Below are positions 24,666 to 34,122 of a stretch of 64,000 bases of DNA, piece after piece. The notes below the pieces were generated by a model. It ran no database searches, was not told where the DNA came from, and saw only the letters and a program-made list of their open reading frames with translations. The stretch is from Chloroflexota bacterium (lineage in GTDB: Bacteria; Chloroflexota; Limnocylindria; Limnocylindrales; CSP1-4), in the NCBI GenBank assembly GCA_021786265.1, contig JAJYNP010000144.1, forward strand, positions 61,320-125,319, in the 5' to 3' direction. How positions within the stretch are numbered: the first letter of the stretch is position 1; each line of letters opens with the position of its first letter. The position numbers and the translations under genes are program-made.

Positions 24666-25237
24666 GCTGCGCATCCGGCGCGCGAGCGTCCCGTGTCGTG
24701 ACCGGCCGCGACCTGCGCCGGAGCTTCCTCGCCGCGTCGGCGACCGTCGTCCTGGTCGCTGCCTGCACGGGGCGGACGTCGTCGCCCACGGTCCCGCCGC
24801 TCGGCCAGAGCGCCCCGCCGCCCCCGAGCGCAGCATCCGCCCCGCCTCAGCCGGCATCGCCGTCGCCGGCCGTCTCGCCGCCAGTCACACCCACCACGAG
24901 CTTCCAGCCGGGCGCTCTCGCCTTCCGGGGCGCGCAGCACGGCCTGCTCGGGGGAGGGTTCCTGAGCCAGGATGAGTCGGGTCCCGGGATCGTCCTGGCA
25001 ACCGCGGACGGCGGCGCCACCTGGCAGGTGCGCGCCCTGGTCGCCGCCCCACCCGCGCCGCGCGTGGGCTCGCTCCCCTACGGCGGCTACATCCGGGGGA
25101 TCGCCGTCGCGCGCGACGGCACGGCCTGGCTGTGGGGGGATCGCATGGCCCCGCTCGCCAGCACCGACGAGGGCGCGACCTGGCGACCGAGGACATGGGC
25201 GGCCCGACGGTACTCGATCTCGTCGCAGGGCGCGTGA
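24662..25237 (+). CDS. Lipoprotein, BNR/YCF48-like, probably truncated
   Basis: 191 residues from GTG 24662 (GTGA overlap with the previous gene; GTG 24698 is an alternative). Signal peptide FLAASATVVLVAAC, low-complexity Pro/Ser linker, then one and a half BNR/Asp-box-like blades: GPGIVLATADGGATWQVRAL and PLASTDEGATWRPR. The frame then degenerates (AARRYSISSQGA) and stops, far short of a full beta-propeller. Another frame with WD40-like text starts across the break (25195), so this looks like a fusion scar between two propeller genes. Confidence 0.55.
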   Translation: MSCASGARASRVVTGRDLRRSFLAASATVVLVAACTGRTSSPTVPPLGQSAPPPPSAASAPPQPASPSPAVSPPVTPTTSFQPGALAFRGAQHGLLGGGFLSQDESGPGIVLATADGGATWQVRALVAAPPAPRVGSLPYGGYIRGIAVARDGTAWLWGDRMAPLASTDEGATWRPRTWAARRYSISSQGA

Positions 25238-25578
25238 TCCGGATGAGCGGCACCGCCTCGCCGGTGGGCTGGAGCCCCGACGGCCGCCTCGTGCTCGTCG
25301 CGGCCGACGGCACCTCGCGGCTGTGGAGCCCCGACGGACGCTCGACGCCGACCGACCTGCCGCCCGGCGACCCGCTCTACGGCCCCACGCTCGCCCGGGT
25401 CGCGATCCGTCCGCCCATCGGCGGCACCGTGTTGGTCCTCATCGGCCGCGGAACGACGCTGACGCTGCCGGCCGACCCGGGGAGCAGCGCGATCTGGGCG
25501 CCGGACGGCCGCTCGTGCGTCGTCACGACGGTGGGGCAGGGGACTCCGATGGTCCTCGTGCGGGTCGGACTGCCGTGA
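25195..25578 (+). pseudogene. C-terminal fragment of a WD40/TolB-like propeller protein
   Basis: 127 codons from ATG 25195 (or GTG/ATG further upstream in the same frame). Contains propeller strands GWSPDGRLVLVAADGTSRLW, SPDGRSTPTDLP and IWAPDGRSCVVTT. No signal peptide, so it looks like the last two blades of a longer protein joined to the truncated lipoprotein gene upstream. A similar tail fragment occurs at 48811-48927. Confidence 0.5.
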
Positions 25579-25797
25579 GCGTCAGGGCAGGGGGCCCAGG
25601 CGCGACGCCGCGAACCAGGGCCTCCCCCTGGTCGGAGGCCTGAGCGATCTCGCAGGCATCCCGTCATCGCCTCGGCCGCGCTCGCCGATGGCACTCATGC
25701 CCGGGCCGCGGACGTGGAGCACTCCCTCCGCGCTGCCGTCGACCGGGGTCTGAACAGGTCCGGGGAACCGAGGCGGCTGACCACCCGTCTCGTCGGC

Positions 25798-26341
25798 ATG
25801 ATGGCGTCCCGCTCGCGTTCCGGCCGGCTGCTGGTTGCCCTCGTTGCGATGGCGAGCGTCGTGGGTTGCGCGTCGTCGCCGGGGTCGGGCGCACCGCATG
25901 CGAGCGCTCTCCCCTCCGCCGCGCCCTCGGCTGCCATCGCCCGGTACCCTGACGGGCTGCCCGCGTCTTCGACGATCAGGCGGTGCTGCGGGGGTCCGCC
26001 GCCCTGGTGCACGCGCGGGCGGCCACGGATGCCACGGCATTCCTCCTGGGCGGCTGGGTCACAAACGTGCCCGGACTGGCCATCCCGTGCCCGGCCATGC
26101 CCGCCGGTGGCGCGTCGACGTGGCTCTTCGCATGCGGTCAGCCGTTCTTCAGCGACCTCGCCGGCGACGCGAACGGGAACCTGGTGGCAGCGGGCGAGCT
26201 CACCTCCGCTTCGCCGACGTCAGCCACCTCGAGAGCGGTCCGGCGATCCCGCGGGTCCACGTCCACGACCCGCGGGCCGGGCAGTGCGGCACCGAGGAGG
26301 TAACCTGTGCCCGGGCGATGGTCGTCCACGCGATCCTCTAG
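25798..26341 (+). pseudogene. Frameshifted secreted lipoprotein
   Basis: ATG 25798 opens a good lipoprotein signal (LLVALVAMASVVGC). After about 55 codons the coding text moves to a second frame (VFDDQAVLRGSAALVHARAA, FLLGGWVTNVPGLAIPCPA, LFACGQPFFSDLAGDANGNL) at about 25965, and to a third frame at about 26210 (RFADVSHLESGPAIPRVHVH to VVHAIL, TAG 26339-26341). Two shifts in 540 bases mark it as decayed. Family not recognised. Confidence 0.6.
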
Positions 26342-26371
26342 ACGGGTGACGCGAGGACGACACCCCACCCG

Positions 26372-27019
26372 ATGGACTTCGCGGCTGCGTCAGCGGCCCT
26401 GCGGGGCGTCGCGCCGGACGCGCTCGCCCGTGCCCTGCCCATCCCGTCGGGCGTGGCCGGGGCGCTCGAGGACGGCCTCATCGGCATCGTGAGCTCCGGT
26501 GGTGGCCCACCAGTCGGAGGGTTCGAATGCCGCTGGCTCCGCTTCGAGAACGTCGCCGTCCTGGTGCGCACGAGCGGCCCGCCGAGGAGTACTGACCGCG
26601 CGTTCCTGGATCGGCTCGTGGCGGCCCTCGACGTCACGCACGAGCAACCGATTTCGCCGCCGTTCGTTGCGCAGGTCCCAGGCCTCGCCCCGGCGACAGC
26701 TTGTCCCCACCTCGCCGGGCTCGACCTGCGCGACCCCGACGGCGACCGTACCTGGAGCCCGACGCCGCCGGGCGTGCCGGACGCCGTGCTCTCTGGCGGG
26801 ACGCGGCTACCGGATGATCGACGAGGGTTCGGGCTCGTCTTCAACTTTCGCGCGGAGACGATCACCGGGTCGGACGACGACGGGCGGAGAGTGGCCTCCG
26901 TCTCGGCGCTGCCGTCGACTGGGGTTTATGCACCGGATTCGGTGCGGTCCGGTCTGCTCGGATACATCTCACCGCTGAGTCCGGCGACCCACGTCCTGGA
27001 TGGCGTCCGGCGGCGCTGA
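26372..27019 (+). CDS. Hypothetical, chimeric open frame
   Basis: 215 codons. The first roughly 180 residues (ALPIPSGVAGALEDGLIGIV, CRWLRFENVAVLVRTSGPP, FLDRLVAALDVTHEQPISPP) look like part of a secreted or lipoprotein domain but lack a signal sequence. From about 26918 the text becomes an ABC-2 permease tail. The frame is therefore probably a fusion of two gene fragments and may not make a functional product. Confidence 0.4.
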   Translation: MDFAAASAALRGVAPDALARALPIPSGVAGALEDGLIGIVSSGGGPPVGGFECRWLRFENVAVLVRTSGPPRSTDRAFLDRLVAALDVTHEQPISPPFVAQVPGLAPATACPHLAGLDLRDPDGDRTWSPTPPGVPDAVLSGGTRLPDDRRGFGLVFNFRAETITGSDDDGRRVASVSALPSTGVYAPDSVRSGLLGYISPLSPATHVLDGVRRR

Positions 27020-27374
27020 CCGAGGGGACCCCGATCACCGCCCTGCTCGACCACGTCGCCGCGCTCGTCGTGATGGGCCTCGTGCTCATCCCGGTCGGGC
27101 TGTTCGTGTTCGCCCGCGCCGCGATGATCCAGGGCCCCGCGAGGCGTCCCTCAGGTAGCCGGTCACTCCCCCCGAGATCTGGGCCGATGCGAACCGCGAG
27201 GAAAGCGAGCCGTGCTTCCGCCTCGATCCCGCGCGACGAACCGCGGGGCACGATGACCGTCGCGCGATCGAGGAACGGCAGCCGCTCGCTGTCGAGGAGC
27301 AGGGTCGGCTCCGGGCCGGGGGCGCTGTACCACACGAGCTCGCCCGGTCGGATCAGCTGCCGGGCGTCTCCCAT
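26862..27374 (-). pseudogene. Truncated gene downstream of narI
   Basis: ATG 27374 starts inside the narI 3' end (22-base overlap) and encodes a coding-like stretch: MGDARQLIRPGELVWYSAPG, PTLLLDSERLPFLDRATVIV, ARLAFLAVRIGPDLGG. At about 27130 it runs into the antisense of the ABC permease remnant, so only the first roughly 80 residues look native. It may be the stump of a fifth gene of the nar operon. Family not recognised. Confidence 0.45.
26918..27120 (+). pseudogene. Remnant of an ABC-2 type transporter permease (C-terminus)
   Basis: Reads TGVYAPDSVRSGLLGYISPL, SPATHVLDGVRR, then after a one-base shift at about 27013 ALTEGTPITALLDHVAALVV and MGLVLIPVGLFVFARA. This is the last periplasmic loop and final TM helix of an ABC-2 permease. 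Everything upstream of this fragment is missing. It abuts the truncated minus-strand frame behind narI, so a rearrangement junction lies at about 27120-27135. Confidence 0.65.
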
Positions 27375-28075
27375 CCGCGACGCGGTGCGCGCGCCCCGGT
27401 CCGGGAATCGCGCGTGCGGTACACCACGTACGGCCGGGCAAGGTAGCCGACGGGCACGCTGAACACGTGGACGAGCCGTGTGAACGGCCACAGCCCGAGC
27501 AGCGCGAACGCCAGCAGCGCATGGATCTGGAACGTGATCGGCGCTCCGGCCATCAGGGCGGCGTCCGGCTGGAGCCAGAAGACGCTGCGGAACCACACGG
27601 CGACGTCCAGCCGGTAGTCGTGCCCGGGGCCGAGGAGGTTGATCGCGATCGTGTTGAAGGCACCGATGGCGATGACTGCCCCCAGGAGCAGGTACATCGC
27701 CTTGTCCATCCGGGTCGTGACCCGGAATACGGACGGCGTGAGGCGGCGCCGATACACCAGGAGGGCGAGCCCGGTGGCCGTCATGAGGCCGGCGACGCTG
27801 CCGGCCGTCGCGGCGACCGCATGGTAGAGCCCCTCCGAGATGCCGAGCGCCCCGGTCACCGACTCGGGGATGACCAGCCCGATGAAGTGGCCGGCGAGGA
27901 CGCCCAGGATGCCGAAGTGGAAGAGCGGACTCGCCCAGCCCAGCAGACGGCGCTCGTAGATCTGTGACGAGCGGGTCGTCCAGCCGAACTTGTCATAGCG
28001 GTAGCGCCAGAAATGGCCGACGACGAAGCTCGTCAGGCAGATGTACGGGAACGCGACCCACAGCACGTTGCTCAC
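27353..28075 (-). CDS. narI: Respiratory nitrate reductase, gamma subunit (cytochrome b)
   Basis: 240 residues, five TM helices. Takes electrons from quinol and passes them through two b hemes to NarH. The four heme histidines keep the family spacing: His53 and His63 (LFHFGILGVLAGHFIG, ten apart) and the late pair in QIHALLAFALLGLWPFTRLV followed by H (eighteen apart). Start GTG 28075 overlaps the narJ stop (GTGA). Last intact gene of the narGHJI transcript. Length is normal for the family. Confidence 0.95.
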   Translation of the reverse strand: MSNVLWVAFPYICLTSFVVGHFWRYRYDKFGWTTRSSQIYERRLLGWASPLFHFGILGVLAGHFIGLVIPESVTGALGISEGLYHAVAATAGSVAGLMTATGLALLVYRRRLTPSVFRVTTRMDKAMYLLLGAVIAIGAFNTIAINLLGPGHDYRLDVAVWFRSVFWLQPDAALMAGAPITFQIHALLAFALLGLWPFTRLVHVFSVPVGYLARPYVVYRTRDSRTGARAPRRGWETPGS

Positions 28076-28743
28076 GTGCGGATCCCGGGTTCGGCGCCGC
28101 TGCCCCATGACTCGAGGCCGACCTGCTCGGCAGGCGGCCCCTCGGTCTCCAGCCGTCGGGCCGCCTCGAGGACGGCTCGTGAGGGCGGCGGCAGCGCGGC
28201 CTCCAGCGCGACGATGACGTCCGCATATGGCGAGCCGGCCTGCTCGAGAGCGTGCCCGAGCGACTCGATGGCCGGCTGATGCTCGACCAGCAGGTCCAGG
28301 GGTTCGGCCACCTCGGGTTCGGCGGCCTCGGATCCCGGCTCGATGGCCTCGGTCTCGGCCGCCAGTTCGAGCACGGCCGGGAGGAAGTCGGGCAGCTCGC
28401 CGGACGCGAGTGAGTAGCCGTGGCTCCGGTAGAGCTCCTGGAAACGCCACAGCGCCATTCCTCGCCGGCGGGTGTCGCCGTTGAGGTGGTAGCTCAGGTA
28501 GAGGCAGTACCGCCGGCGCAGGTCGAAGGTCGCCACGTAGTCGGCCTGAAGATCGAGCAGCGCGCTGCGGTGGGCGTGCTCGATGAACCGCAGGAGCGGG
28601 CGACCCGCCCGGGCCGCGATGCCCTGCGCGGCCTCGCGGAGCAGCGGCAGCTGGTCCAGCAATCCGTCGTCGGGGTACTGGAGGAGCCGAGACGCGGCGG
28701 CGAGGACGACCCGGCGCTCCGGTTCCGAAAGGTGGGACCTCAT
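28072..28743 (-). CDS. narJ: Nitrate reductase molybdenum-cofactor assembly chaperone
   Basis: 223 residues, all-helical TorD/NarJ family. Dedicated chaperone that holds apo-NarG for insertion of the Mo-bisMGD and FS0 cofactors. Typical features: ASRLLQYPDDGLLDQLPLLR near the start, LQADYVATFDLRRRYCLYLS with the YVxTFDL motif, HLNGDTRRRGMALWRFQELY and GELPDFLPAVLELAA. An acidic linker (about 130-150) separates the last helices. ATG 28743 overlaps the narH stop (ATGA) and the stop overlaps narI. Confidence 0.94.
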   Translation of the reverse strand: MRSHLSEPERRVVLAAASRLLQYPDDGLLDQLPLLREAAQGIAARAGRPLLRFIEHAHRSALLDLQADYVATFDLRRRYCLYLSYHLNGDTRRRGMALWRFQELYRSHGYSLASGELPDFLPAVLELAAETEAIEPGSEAAEPEVAEPLDLLVEHQPAIESLGHALEQAGSPYADVIVALEAALPPPSRAVLEAARRLETEGPPAEQVGLESWGSGAEPGIRT

Positions 28744-30425
28744 GCCCCGGCGCCTCGACCGGCATCGTCTCGCGCGTCGAGTCCGGCGTCGTCGCGGGCC
28801 TTGTGGCCGGGTTCGGCGTTGCCGGCGCCACGTGCCTGCGGGTCGACCGCGCCGCGGCCCTCCGGCAGGTCGGCGTAGCGGGAGGCCTTGGCTCGCTGCC
28901 GGGCGAGGGCGAACGTCTCGACGGAGACCGGCGTCGCCGGCACCTCCCCAAACGGGCCGACCCCGCCCATCCCCGGTCCGCCCTGGTAGTCCAGGCTGCA
29001 GCCGGCCGCCTCGTCGAGCGAACGGGAGGCCTCGACGTGGGCCGTGGGAATCACGTAGCGGTCCTCGTACCTGGCGATGGCGAGCAGGCGGTAGAGGTCC
29101 TCGATCGCCTGCGGGGTCAGGCCGACCGACGCCGCGATCGTCTCGTCGGGCGCCTCGCCGAGGTTCACCCGGCGCATGTGGACCCGCATGGCCGCCAGCA
29201 TGCGCAGGCTCGCGACGACCGGTCCCGGATCGCCGGCCGTGAACAGCTCCGCGAGGTAGCCGACCGGGATGCGCAGCGCGTCGATGGCGGCGAAGAGGGT
29301 GACCCGGTCCTCTCCGTCGAAGCCCGTGTCGCGGACCACGTCGACCATCGGGGAGAGCGGCGGGATGTACCAGACCATGGGCATCGTGCGGTACTCAGGG
29401 TGGAGAGGCAGGGCGATGCGGTAGCGGTTGGTCAGGGCGTACACGGGCGAGCGGCGGGCCGCCTCGAGCCAGTCCTCGGCGATCCCGGCCCCGCGCGCCG
29501 CGGCGATCACCGCCGGGTCCTCGGGATCGAGGATCACCGAGCGCTGAGCCTCGAGCAGGTCCCGCTCGTGCTCGACCGAGGCGGCCTCGAGCACCCGGTC
29601 GGCGTCGTACAGGAAGAGTCCGATGTAGCGCAGCCGGCCCACGCAGGTCTCGGCGCAGACCGTCGGCTGGCCGGCCTCCACCCGCGGGTAGCAGAAGGTG
29701 CACTTCTCGGCCTTGCCGGTCCGGTGGTTGAAGTACACCTTCTTGTAGGGACAGCCCGAGACGCACATCCGCCAGCCCCGGCAGCCGTCCTGGTCGACCA
29801 GCACGATGCCGTCCTCGGCACGCTTGTACATCGCGCCCGACGGGCAGGCGGCGACGCACGACGGGTTCAGGCAGTGCTCGCAGATGCGGGGCAGGTAGAA
29901 CATGAACGCCTGCTCGAACTCGAGCTTCACCCGATCGCCGATCCGCTGGAGGACGGGGTCGCGGGGGGCATGCTCCGGCGCTCCCCCCAGGTCGTCGTCC
30001 CAGTTGGCCGACCAGCGGATCTGCATGGGCTCGCCGGTGAGGAGCGACTTCGGTCGGGCGACGGGGACGTCGGCCTGCGCGGGCGCGGTGATGAGGGTGT
30101 CGTAGTCGTACGTCCAGGGCTCGTAGTAGTCGGCGAGCTCGGGGAGGGTGGGGTTGCTGAAGATCCGGAGGAGCCGCCTGATGCGACCTCCGGCCCGCAG
30201 CTCGAGCCTGCCCGTGCGCGTTCGGACCCACCCGCCTTCCCAGCGCTCCTGGTCCTCGTAACGCCGCGGGTAGCCGAGCCCCGGCCGGGTCTCGACGTTG
30301 TTGAACCAGGCGTACTCGACGCCGGTGCGGTTGGTCCAGGCCTGCTTGCACGTCACCGAGCAGGTGTGGCAGCCGAGGCACTTGTCGAGGTTCATGACCA
30401 TGCCCAGCTGGGCCATCACGCGCAT
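28740..30425 (-). CDS. narH: Respiratory nitrate reductase, beta subunit (iron-sulfur)
   Basis: 561 residues. Carries one 3Fe-4S and three 4Fe-4S clusters between NarI and NarG. Cysteine groups visible: CLGCHTCSVTC (about 17-27), CEHCLNPSCVAACPSG, CRGWRMCVSGCPYKK (Trp replaces one Cys, the 3Fe-4S site) and KCTFCYPR with CAETCVGR. The middle and C-terminal parts (LPLHPEYRTMPMVWYIPPLS, MLAAMRVHMR) match NarH; the last 40 residues are a low-complexity Gly/Asp/Arg tail that looks lineage-specific. Start ATG 30425 lies 4 bases after narG; ATG 30416 is an alternative. Confidence 0.96.
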   Translation of the reverse strand: MRVMAQLGMVMNLDKCLGCHTCSVTCKQAWTNRTGVEYAWFNNVETRPGLGYPRRYEDQERWEGGWVRTRTGRLELRAGGRIRRLLRIFSNPTLPELADYYEPWTYDYDTLITAPAQADVPVARPKSLLTGEPMQIRWSANWDDDLGGAPEHAPRDPVLQRIGDRVKLEFEQAFMFYLPRICEHCLNPSCVAACPSGAMYKRAEDGIVLVDQDGCRGWRMCVSGCPYKKVYFNHRTGKAEKCTFCYPRVEAGQPTVCAETCVGRLRYIGLFLYDADRVLEAASVEHERDLLEAQRSVILDPEDPAVIAAARGAGIAEDWLEAARRSPVYALTNRYRIALPLHPEYRTMPMVWYIPPLSPMVDVVRDTGFDGEDRVTLFAAIDALRIPVGYLAELFTAGDPGPVVASLRMLAAMRVHMRRVNLGEAPDETIAASVGLTPQAIEDLYRLLAIARYEDRYVIPTAHVEASRSLDEAAGCSLDYQGGPGMGGVGPFGEVPATPVSVETFALARQRAKASRYADLPEGRGAVDPQARGAGNAEPGHKARDDAGLDARDDAGRGAGA

Positions 30426-30429
30426 CGGC

Positions 30430-33400
30430 TCAGTACTCGACGTCCTGCGAGCGGCGCCGGATCACGGTCACCTCGTCGCGCTGGTTGCCCGTCGGACCGT
30501 AGTAGTTGAAGCCGTAGGACAGCTGGGCGTAGCCGCCGATCAGGTGGGTCGGCTTGATCAGAAGGCGCGTGAGCGCGTTGTGGATGCCGCCCCGACGCCC
30601 GCTCAGCTCGGACTTCGGGGTGTCGATCGTGCGGTCCTTCGCGTGGTACATGTACGCGGTGCCCTGGGGCATCCGGTGGCTCACCACGGCGCGTGCCACG
30701 ACCACCCCGTTGCGGTTGTAGGCCTCGATCCAGTCGTTGTCCCTGACCCCGATCCGGGCTGCGTCCTCCCGGCTCAACCAGAGGTCCGGCCCGCCGCGCG
30801 ACAGGCTCAGCATGAACAGGTTGTCCTGGTACTCCGAGTGGATCGACCACTTCGAGTGCGGCGTGAGGTAGCGGACGGTGACCTCGGCGCCGCCGCCGCC
30901 CCCCTGGTCGCCGAAGATGCGGCGCATGTCGAGGGGCGGACGGTAGGTCGGGAGTTGCTCGCCGAGCTCGGCGATCCAGTCGTGGTCCAGGAAGAACTGC
31001 TGGCGCCCGGTGAGAGTGTGCCAGGGCTTGAGCCGCTCGACGTTGATGGTGAACGGCGAGTACCGGCGCCCGCCGTGCTCGCTGCCCGACCACTCGTGGG
31101 ACGTGACGACCGGCTGTGGGCGTGCCCGGGTGTCGGCGAACGTGATGCGGCGGCCGGCCTGGTCGGCGGCAAGGTCGGCGAGCGGCCGTCCGGTCCGCTG
31201 TTCGAGGACGCCGAGGCCGGCGGTCGCGAGGCGGCCGTTGGTGGTCCCGGAGAGGGCCAGGATCGCTTCGCAGGCCTGCTCGGCGCGGGCCAGCGACGGC
31301 CGGCCGTGGGCGAGCCCGCCGCGGACGGTCCCGCAGATGCGCCCGAGCTCCTCGATCTCGGCAGTGGGTGCCAGGGTGACCCCCTTGACCGTCGTCCCGA
31401 GCGCGTCGATCTTCGGCCCGAGCGCCACCATCTGCTCCGCGATCGCGGCGTAGTCTCGCTCGACGACCGTGAATGCGGGCATGGTCCGGCCGGGGATCGG
31501 GTCGCAGTCGCCGTGCCGCCAGTCGAGCACCCGGCCGCCGGGCTGGGCGGTCTCACCAGGGGAATCGTGCAGCAGCGGCGTGGCCACCAGGTCCCCCCGA
31601 ACCCCGAGGTGGCGCGCCGCGAGGGCGCTGAACACCCGGGCGAGGGCCACGAAGGTCTCGTAGTCGCTGCGCGCCTCCCACGGCGGGCTGATCGCCGGGC
31701 TGAACGCGTGCACGAACGGGTGCATGTCGGTCGATGACAGGTCGTATTTCTCGTACCAGGTGGCGGCCGGCAGCAGGACGTCGGAAAAGAGGCCGGTGGA
31801 CGTCATCCGGAAGTCGAGCGAGACGAGCAGATCCAACTTGCCCTCGGGTGCCTCGTCGTGCCAGGTGACCTCGGCCGGCCGGCGGTCCTCCGCCGCCGGC
31901 TCGGCCCGGATGGCGGCATCCGTACCCAGGAGGTGACGCAGGAAATACTCGTTGCCCTTGCCCGAGGAGCCCAGCAGGTTGGCCCGCCAGACCGTCAGCA
32001 CCCGCGGGAAGCTCGTCTCCGCGTCGGGGTCCTCGCAGGCGAAGCGCAGCCCGCCCGCCCGGAGCCGGTCGACGACGTACGCCGCCGGGTCGACCCCCGC
32101 CGCCCGCGCCTCGTCGACCAGGTCGAGCGGATTCCGGTCGAAGGTCGGGTACGACGGCAACCAGCCCAGCCGGGCCGACTGGGCCACGGTGTCGACCAGG
32201 GCGCGTCCCTTGAACAGCCCCCGTCCGAGCGGCGTGGCGAGCTCGTCCGCCCCGAACCCGTCGTAGCGCCACTGGTCGGTGGCGAGGTACCAGAACGCGG
32301 TGCCGGCCATCTGGCGGGGCGGCCGGACCCAGTCGAGCGCGAACGCGAGCTGAGACCAGCCGGTCAGGGGGCGCACCTTCTCCTGGCCCACGTAGTGCGC
32401 CCATCCGCCGCCGTTGACTCCCTGGCAGCCCGTGAGGGTGGTGAGGGCGAGCATGGCCCGGTAGATCTGGTCTGAGTGGAACCAGTGGTTGGTCCCGGCG
32501 CCCATGACGATCAGCGACCGGCCCCCCGAGCGCTCGGCGTTGTCGGCGAACTCCCGCGCGATCCGGGCGACGGTGGCGGCTGGGACGGAGGTGATCGGCT
32601 CCTGCCAGGCCGGCGTGTACGGCGCCGGGTCGTCGTACCCGCCCGGCCAGCTGCCCGGCAGCCCCGGCCGGGCCACGCCGTACTGGGCGAGCAGCAGGTC
32701 GAAGACGGTCGTCACGAGGCGGCCGGCAATCCGCCGCACCGGGACGCCCCGGTGCAGGACCGAGCCGCCCTCGTTGGCCCCCTCGTTGACGTCGAAGCGG
32801 GGCAGGTCGAGCGCGACGTTCTCCCCGACGTCGAACAGCGAGAGCGCCGGGACCACGCCCTGCAGGTCGAGGTTCCAGCGGCCCATGCCGCCGGCCGTGT
32901 AGCGGTCGCCGATGCTTCCGTTCGGCACCACCGGCTCGCCGGTCGTCGCGTCCAGGAGGACCGTCCGCCAGGCATCACCGTCGCCGGCCCGCCCAAGGTC
33001 CGCGGCGGTGAGAAATCGGTCCGGCACGAAGACGCCGGGAACATCCTCGCGTTCCCGGAGCGTGACGAGGAGGGGCAGGTCCGTGTACTGCCTGACGTAG
33101 TCTCGGAATCTCTCGACCTCGCGCTCGACGAAGAACTCCCGCAGGATCACGTGGCCCATCGCCATGGCCAGCGCGCCATCGGTCCCGGGCCGGGCGGCCA
33201 GCCACTCGTCGGCGAACTTGGTGTTGTCGGCATAGTCCGGGCTGACCACCACCACCTTCTGGCCACGGTAGCGGGCCTCGGCCATGAAGTGCGCGTCGGG
33301 GGTCCGGGTCACCGGCAGGTTCGAGCCCCACATCACGAGGTAGGAGGCGTTCCACCAGTCCGCCGATTCCGGCACGTCGGTCTGGTCCCCGAAGACCTGG

Positions 33401-34122
33401 GGCGCGGCGATGGGCAGGTCGGCGTACCAGTCGTAGAAGGACAGGACGGTGCCGCCGATGAGGCTCGTGTACCGGGCGCCGGCGGCATACGACACCATGG
33501 ACATGGCCGGGATCGGCGAGAAGCCGGCGATGCGGTCGGGCCCCCACGTCCGGATGGTGTGAACCTGGGCGGCGGCGGCGATCTCCAGCGCCTCGTCCCA
33601 GTGAACCCGGACCAGCCCGCCCTTGCCCCGGGCCCGCATGTACGTTCGGCGGCGCTCCGGGTCGCCCACCACGTCGGCCCACGCGGCCACCGGGTCGCCG
33701 AGCCGCGCCTTCGCCTCGCGGTACATGCCGAGCAGGACGCCGCGCACGTAGGGGTAGCGCACGCGGGTCGGTGAGTACGTGTACCAGGAGAAGGCCGCGC
33801 CGCGCGGGCAGCCGCGGGGTTCGTACTCGGGGGAGTCGGGACCCACGGCCGGGTAGTCGGTCTCCTGGGTCTCCCAGGTGATGATGTCATCCTTGACGTA
33901 GACCTTCCAGGAGCACGATCCGGTGCAGTTCACACCGTGCGTGGACCGGACGATCCGGTCGTGGCTCCAGCGGTCGCGGTAGAAGACATCCGCGTCCCGC
34001 CCGCCCTGGCGGGTGATGGTCCGCAGGTCGTCCGAGACTGCATCCGGCTGGAGGAGGCGACGGGTGCGGAGGAGCGCCTGGACGAGGAGATCCGCGTTCA
34101 TCGCGATGTGGCGGTCAGCCAT
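30430..34122 (-). CDS. narG: Respiratory nitrate reductase, alpha subunit (Mo-bisMGD)
   Basis: 1230 residues, the usual NarG size. Reduces nitrate to nitrite on the cytoplasmic face. The N-terminal FS0 cluster motif is H62-x3-C66-x3-C70-x34-C105 (THGVNCTGSCSWKVY ... EPRGC), with His as first ligand as in membrane-bound bacterial NarG. Further motifs: FSPIPAMSMVSYAAGARYTS, YLVMWGSNLPVTRTPDAHF, GCQGVNGGGWAHYVGQEK, KGNEYFLRHLLGT and near the end YAQLSYGFNYYGPTGNQRDE. There is no Tat signal, so the enzyme faces the cytoplasm, unlike archaeal-type outward Nar. Start ATG 34122 (GGGAA upstream) overlaps the regulator's stop by 8 bases; ATG 34101 is an alternative. The frame is open further upstream but runs antisense-free through the regulator gene, so that is not used. 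Confidence 0.96.
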   Translation of the reverse strand: MADRHIAMNADLLVQALLRTRRLLQPDAVSDDLRTITRQGGRDADVFYRDRWSHDRIVRSTHGVNCTGSCSWKVYVKDDIITWETQETDYPAVGPDSPEYEPRGCPRGAAFSWYTYSPTRVRYPYVRGVLLGMYREAKARLGDPVAAWADVVGDPERRRTYMRARGKGGLVRVHWDEALEIAAAAQVHTIRTWGPDRIAGFSPIPAMSMVSYAAGARYTSLIGGTVLSFYDWYADLPIAAPQVFGDQTDVPESADWWNASYLVMWGSNLPVTRTPDAHFMAEARYRGQKVVVVSPDYADNTKFADEWLAARPGTDGALAMAMGHVILREFFVEREVERFRDYVRQYTDLPLLVTLREREDVPGVFVPDRFLTAADLGRAGDGDAWRTVLLDATTGEPVVPNGSIGDRYTAGGMGRWNLDLQGVVPALSLFDVGENVALDLPRFDVNEGANEGGSVLHRGVPVRRIAGRLVTTVFDLLLAQYGVARPGLPGSWPGGYDDPAPYTPAWQEPITSVPAATVARIAREFADNAERSGGRSLIVMGAGTNHWFHSDQIYRAMLALTTLTGCQGVNGGGWAHYVGQEKVRPLTGWSQLAFALDWVRPPRQMAGTAFWYLATDQWRYDGFGADELATPLGRGLFKGRALVDTVAQSARLGWLPSYPTFDRNPLDLVDEARAAGVDPAAYVVDRLRAGGLRFACEDPDAETSFPRVLTVWRANLLGSSGKGNEYFLRHLLGTDAAIRAEPAAEDRRPAEVTWHDEAPEGKLDLLVSLDFRMTSTGLFSDVLLPAATWYEKYDLSSTDMHPFVHAFSPAISPPWEARSDYETFVALARVFSALAARHLGVRGDLVATPLLHDSPGETAQPGGRVLDWRHGDCDPIPGRTMPAFTVVERDYAAIAEQMVALGPKIDALGTTVKGVTLAPTAEIEELGRICGTVRGGLAHGRPSLARAEQACEAILALSGTTNGRLATAGLGVLEQRTGRPLADLAADQAGRRITFADTRARPQPVVTSHEWSGSEHGGRRYSPFTINVERLKPWHTLTGRQQFFLDHDWIAELGEQLPTYRPPLDMRRIFGDQGGGGGAEVTVRYLTPHSKWSIHSEYQDNLFMLSLSRGGPDLWLSREDAARIGVRDNDWIEAYNRNGVVVARAVVSHRMPQGTAYMYHAKDRTIDTPKSELSGRRGGIHNALTRLLIKPTHLIGGYAQLSYGFNYYGPTGNQRDEVTVIRRRSQDVEY

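Noticed and set aside
28803..30509. A 568-codon plus-strand open frame opposite narH
   Set aside because: narH on the minus strand has all four Fe-S motifs; the plus-strand translation has no protein-like features.
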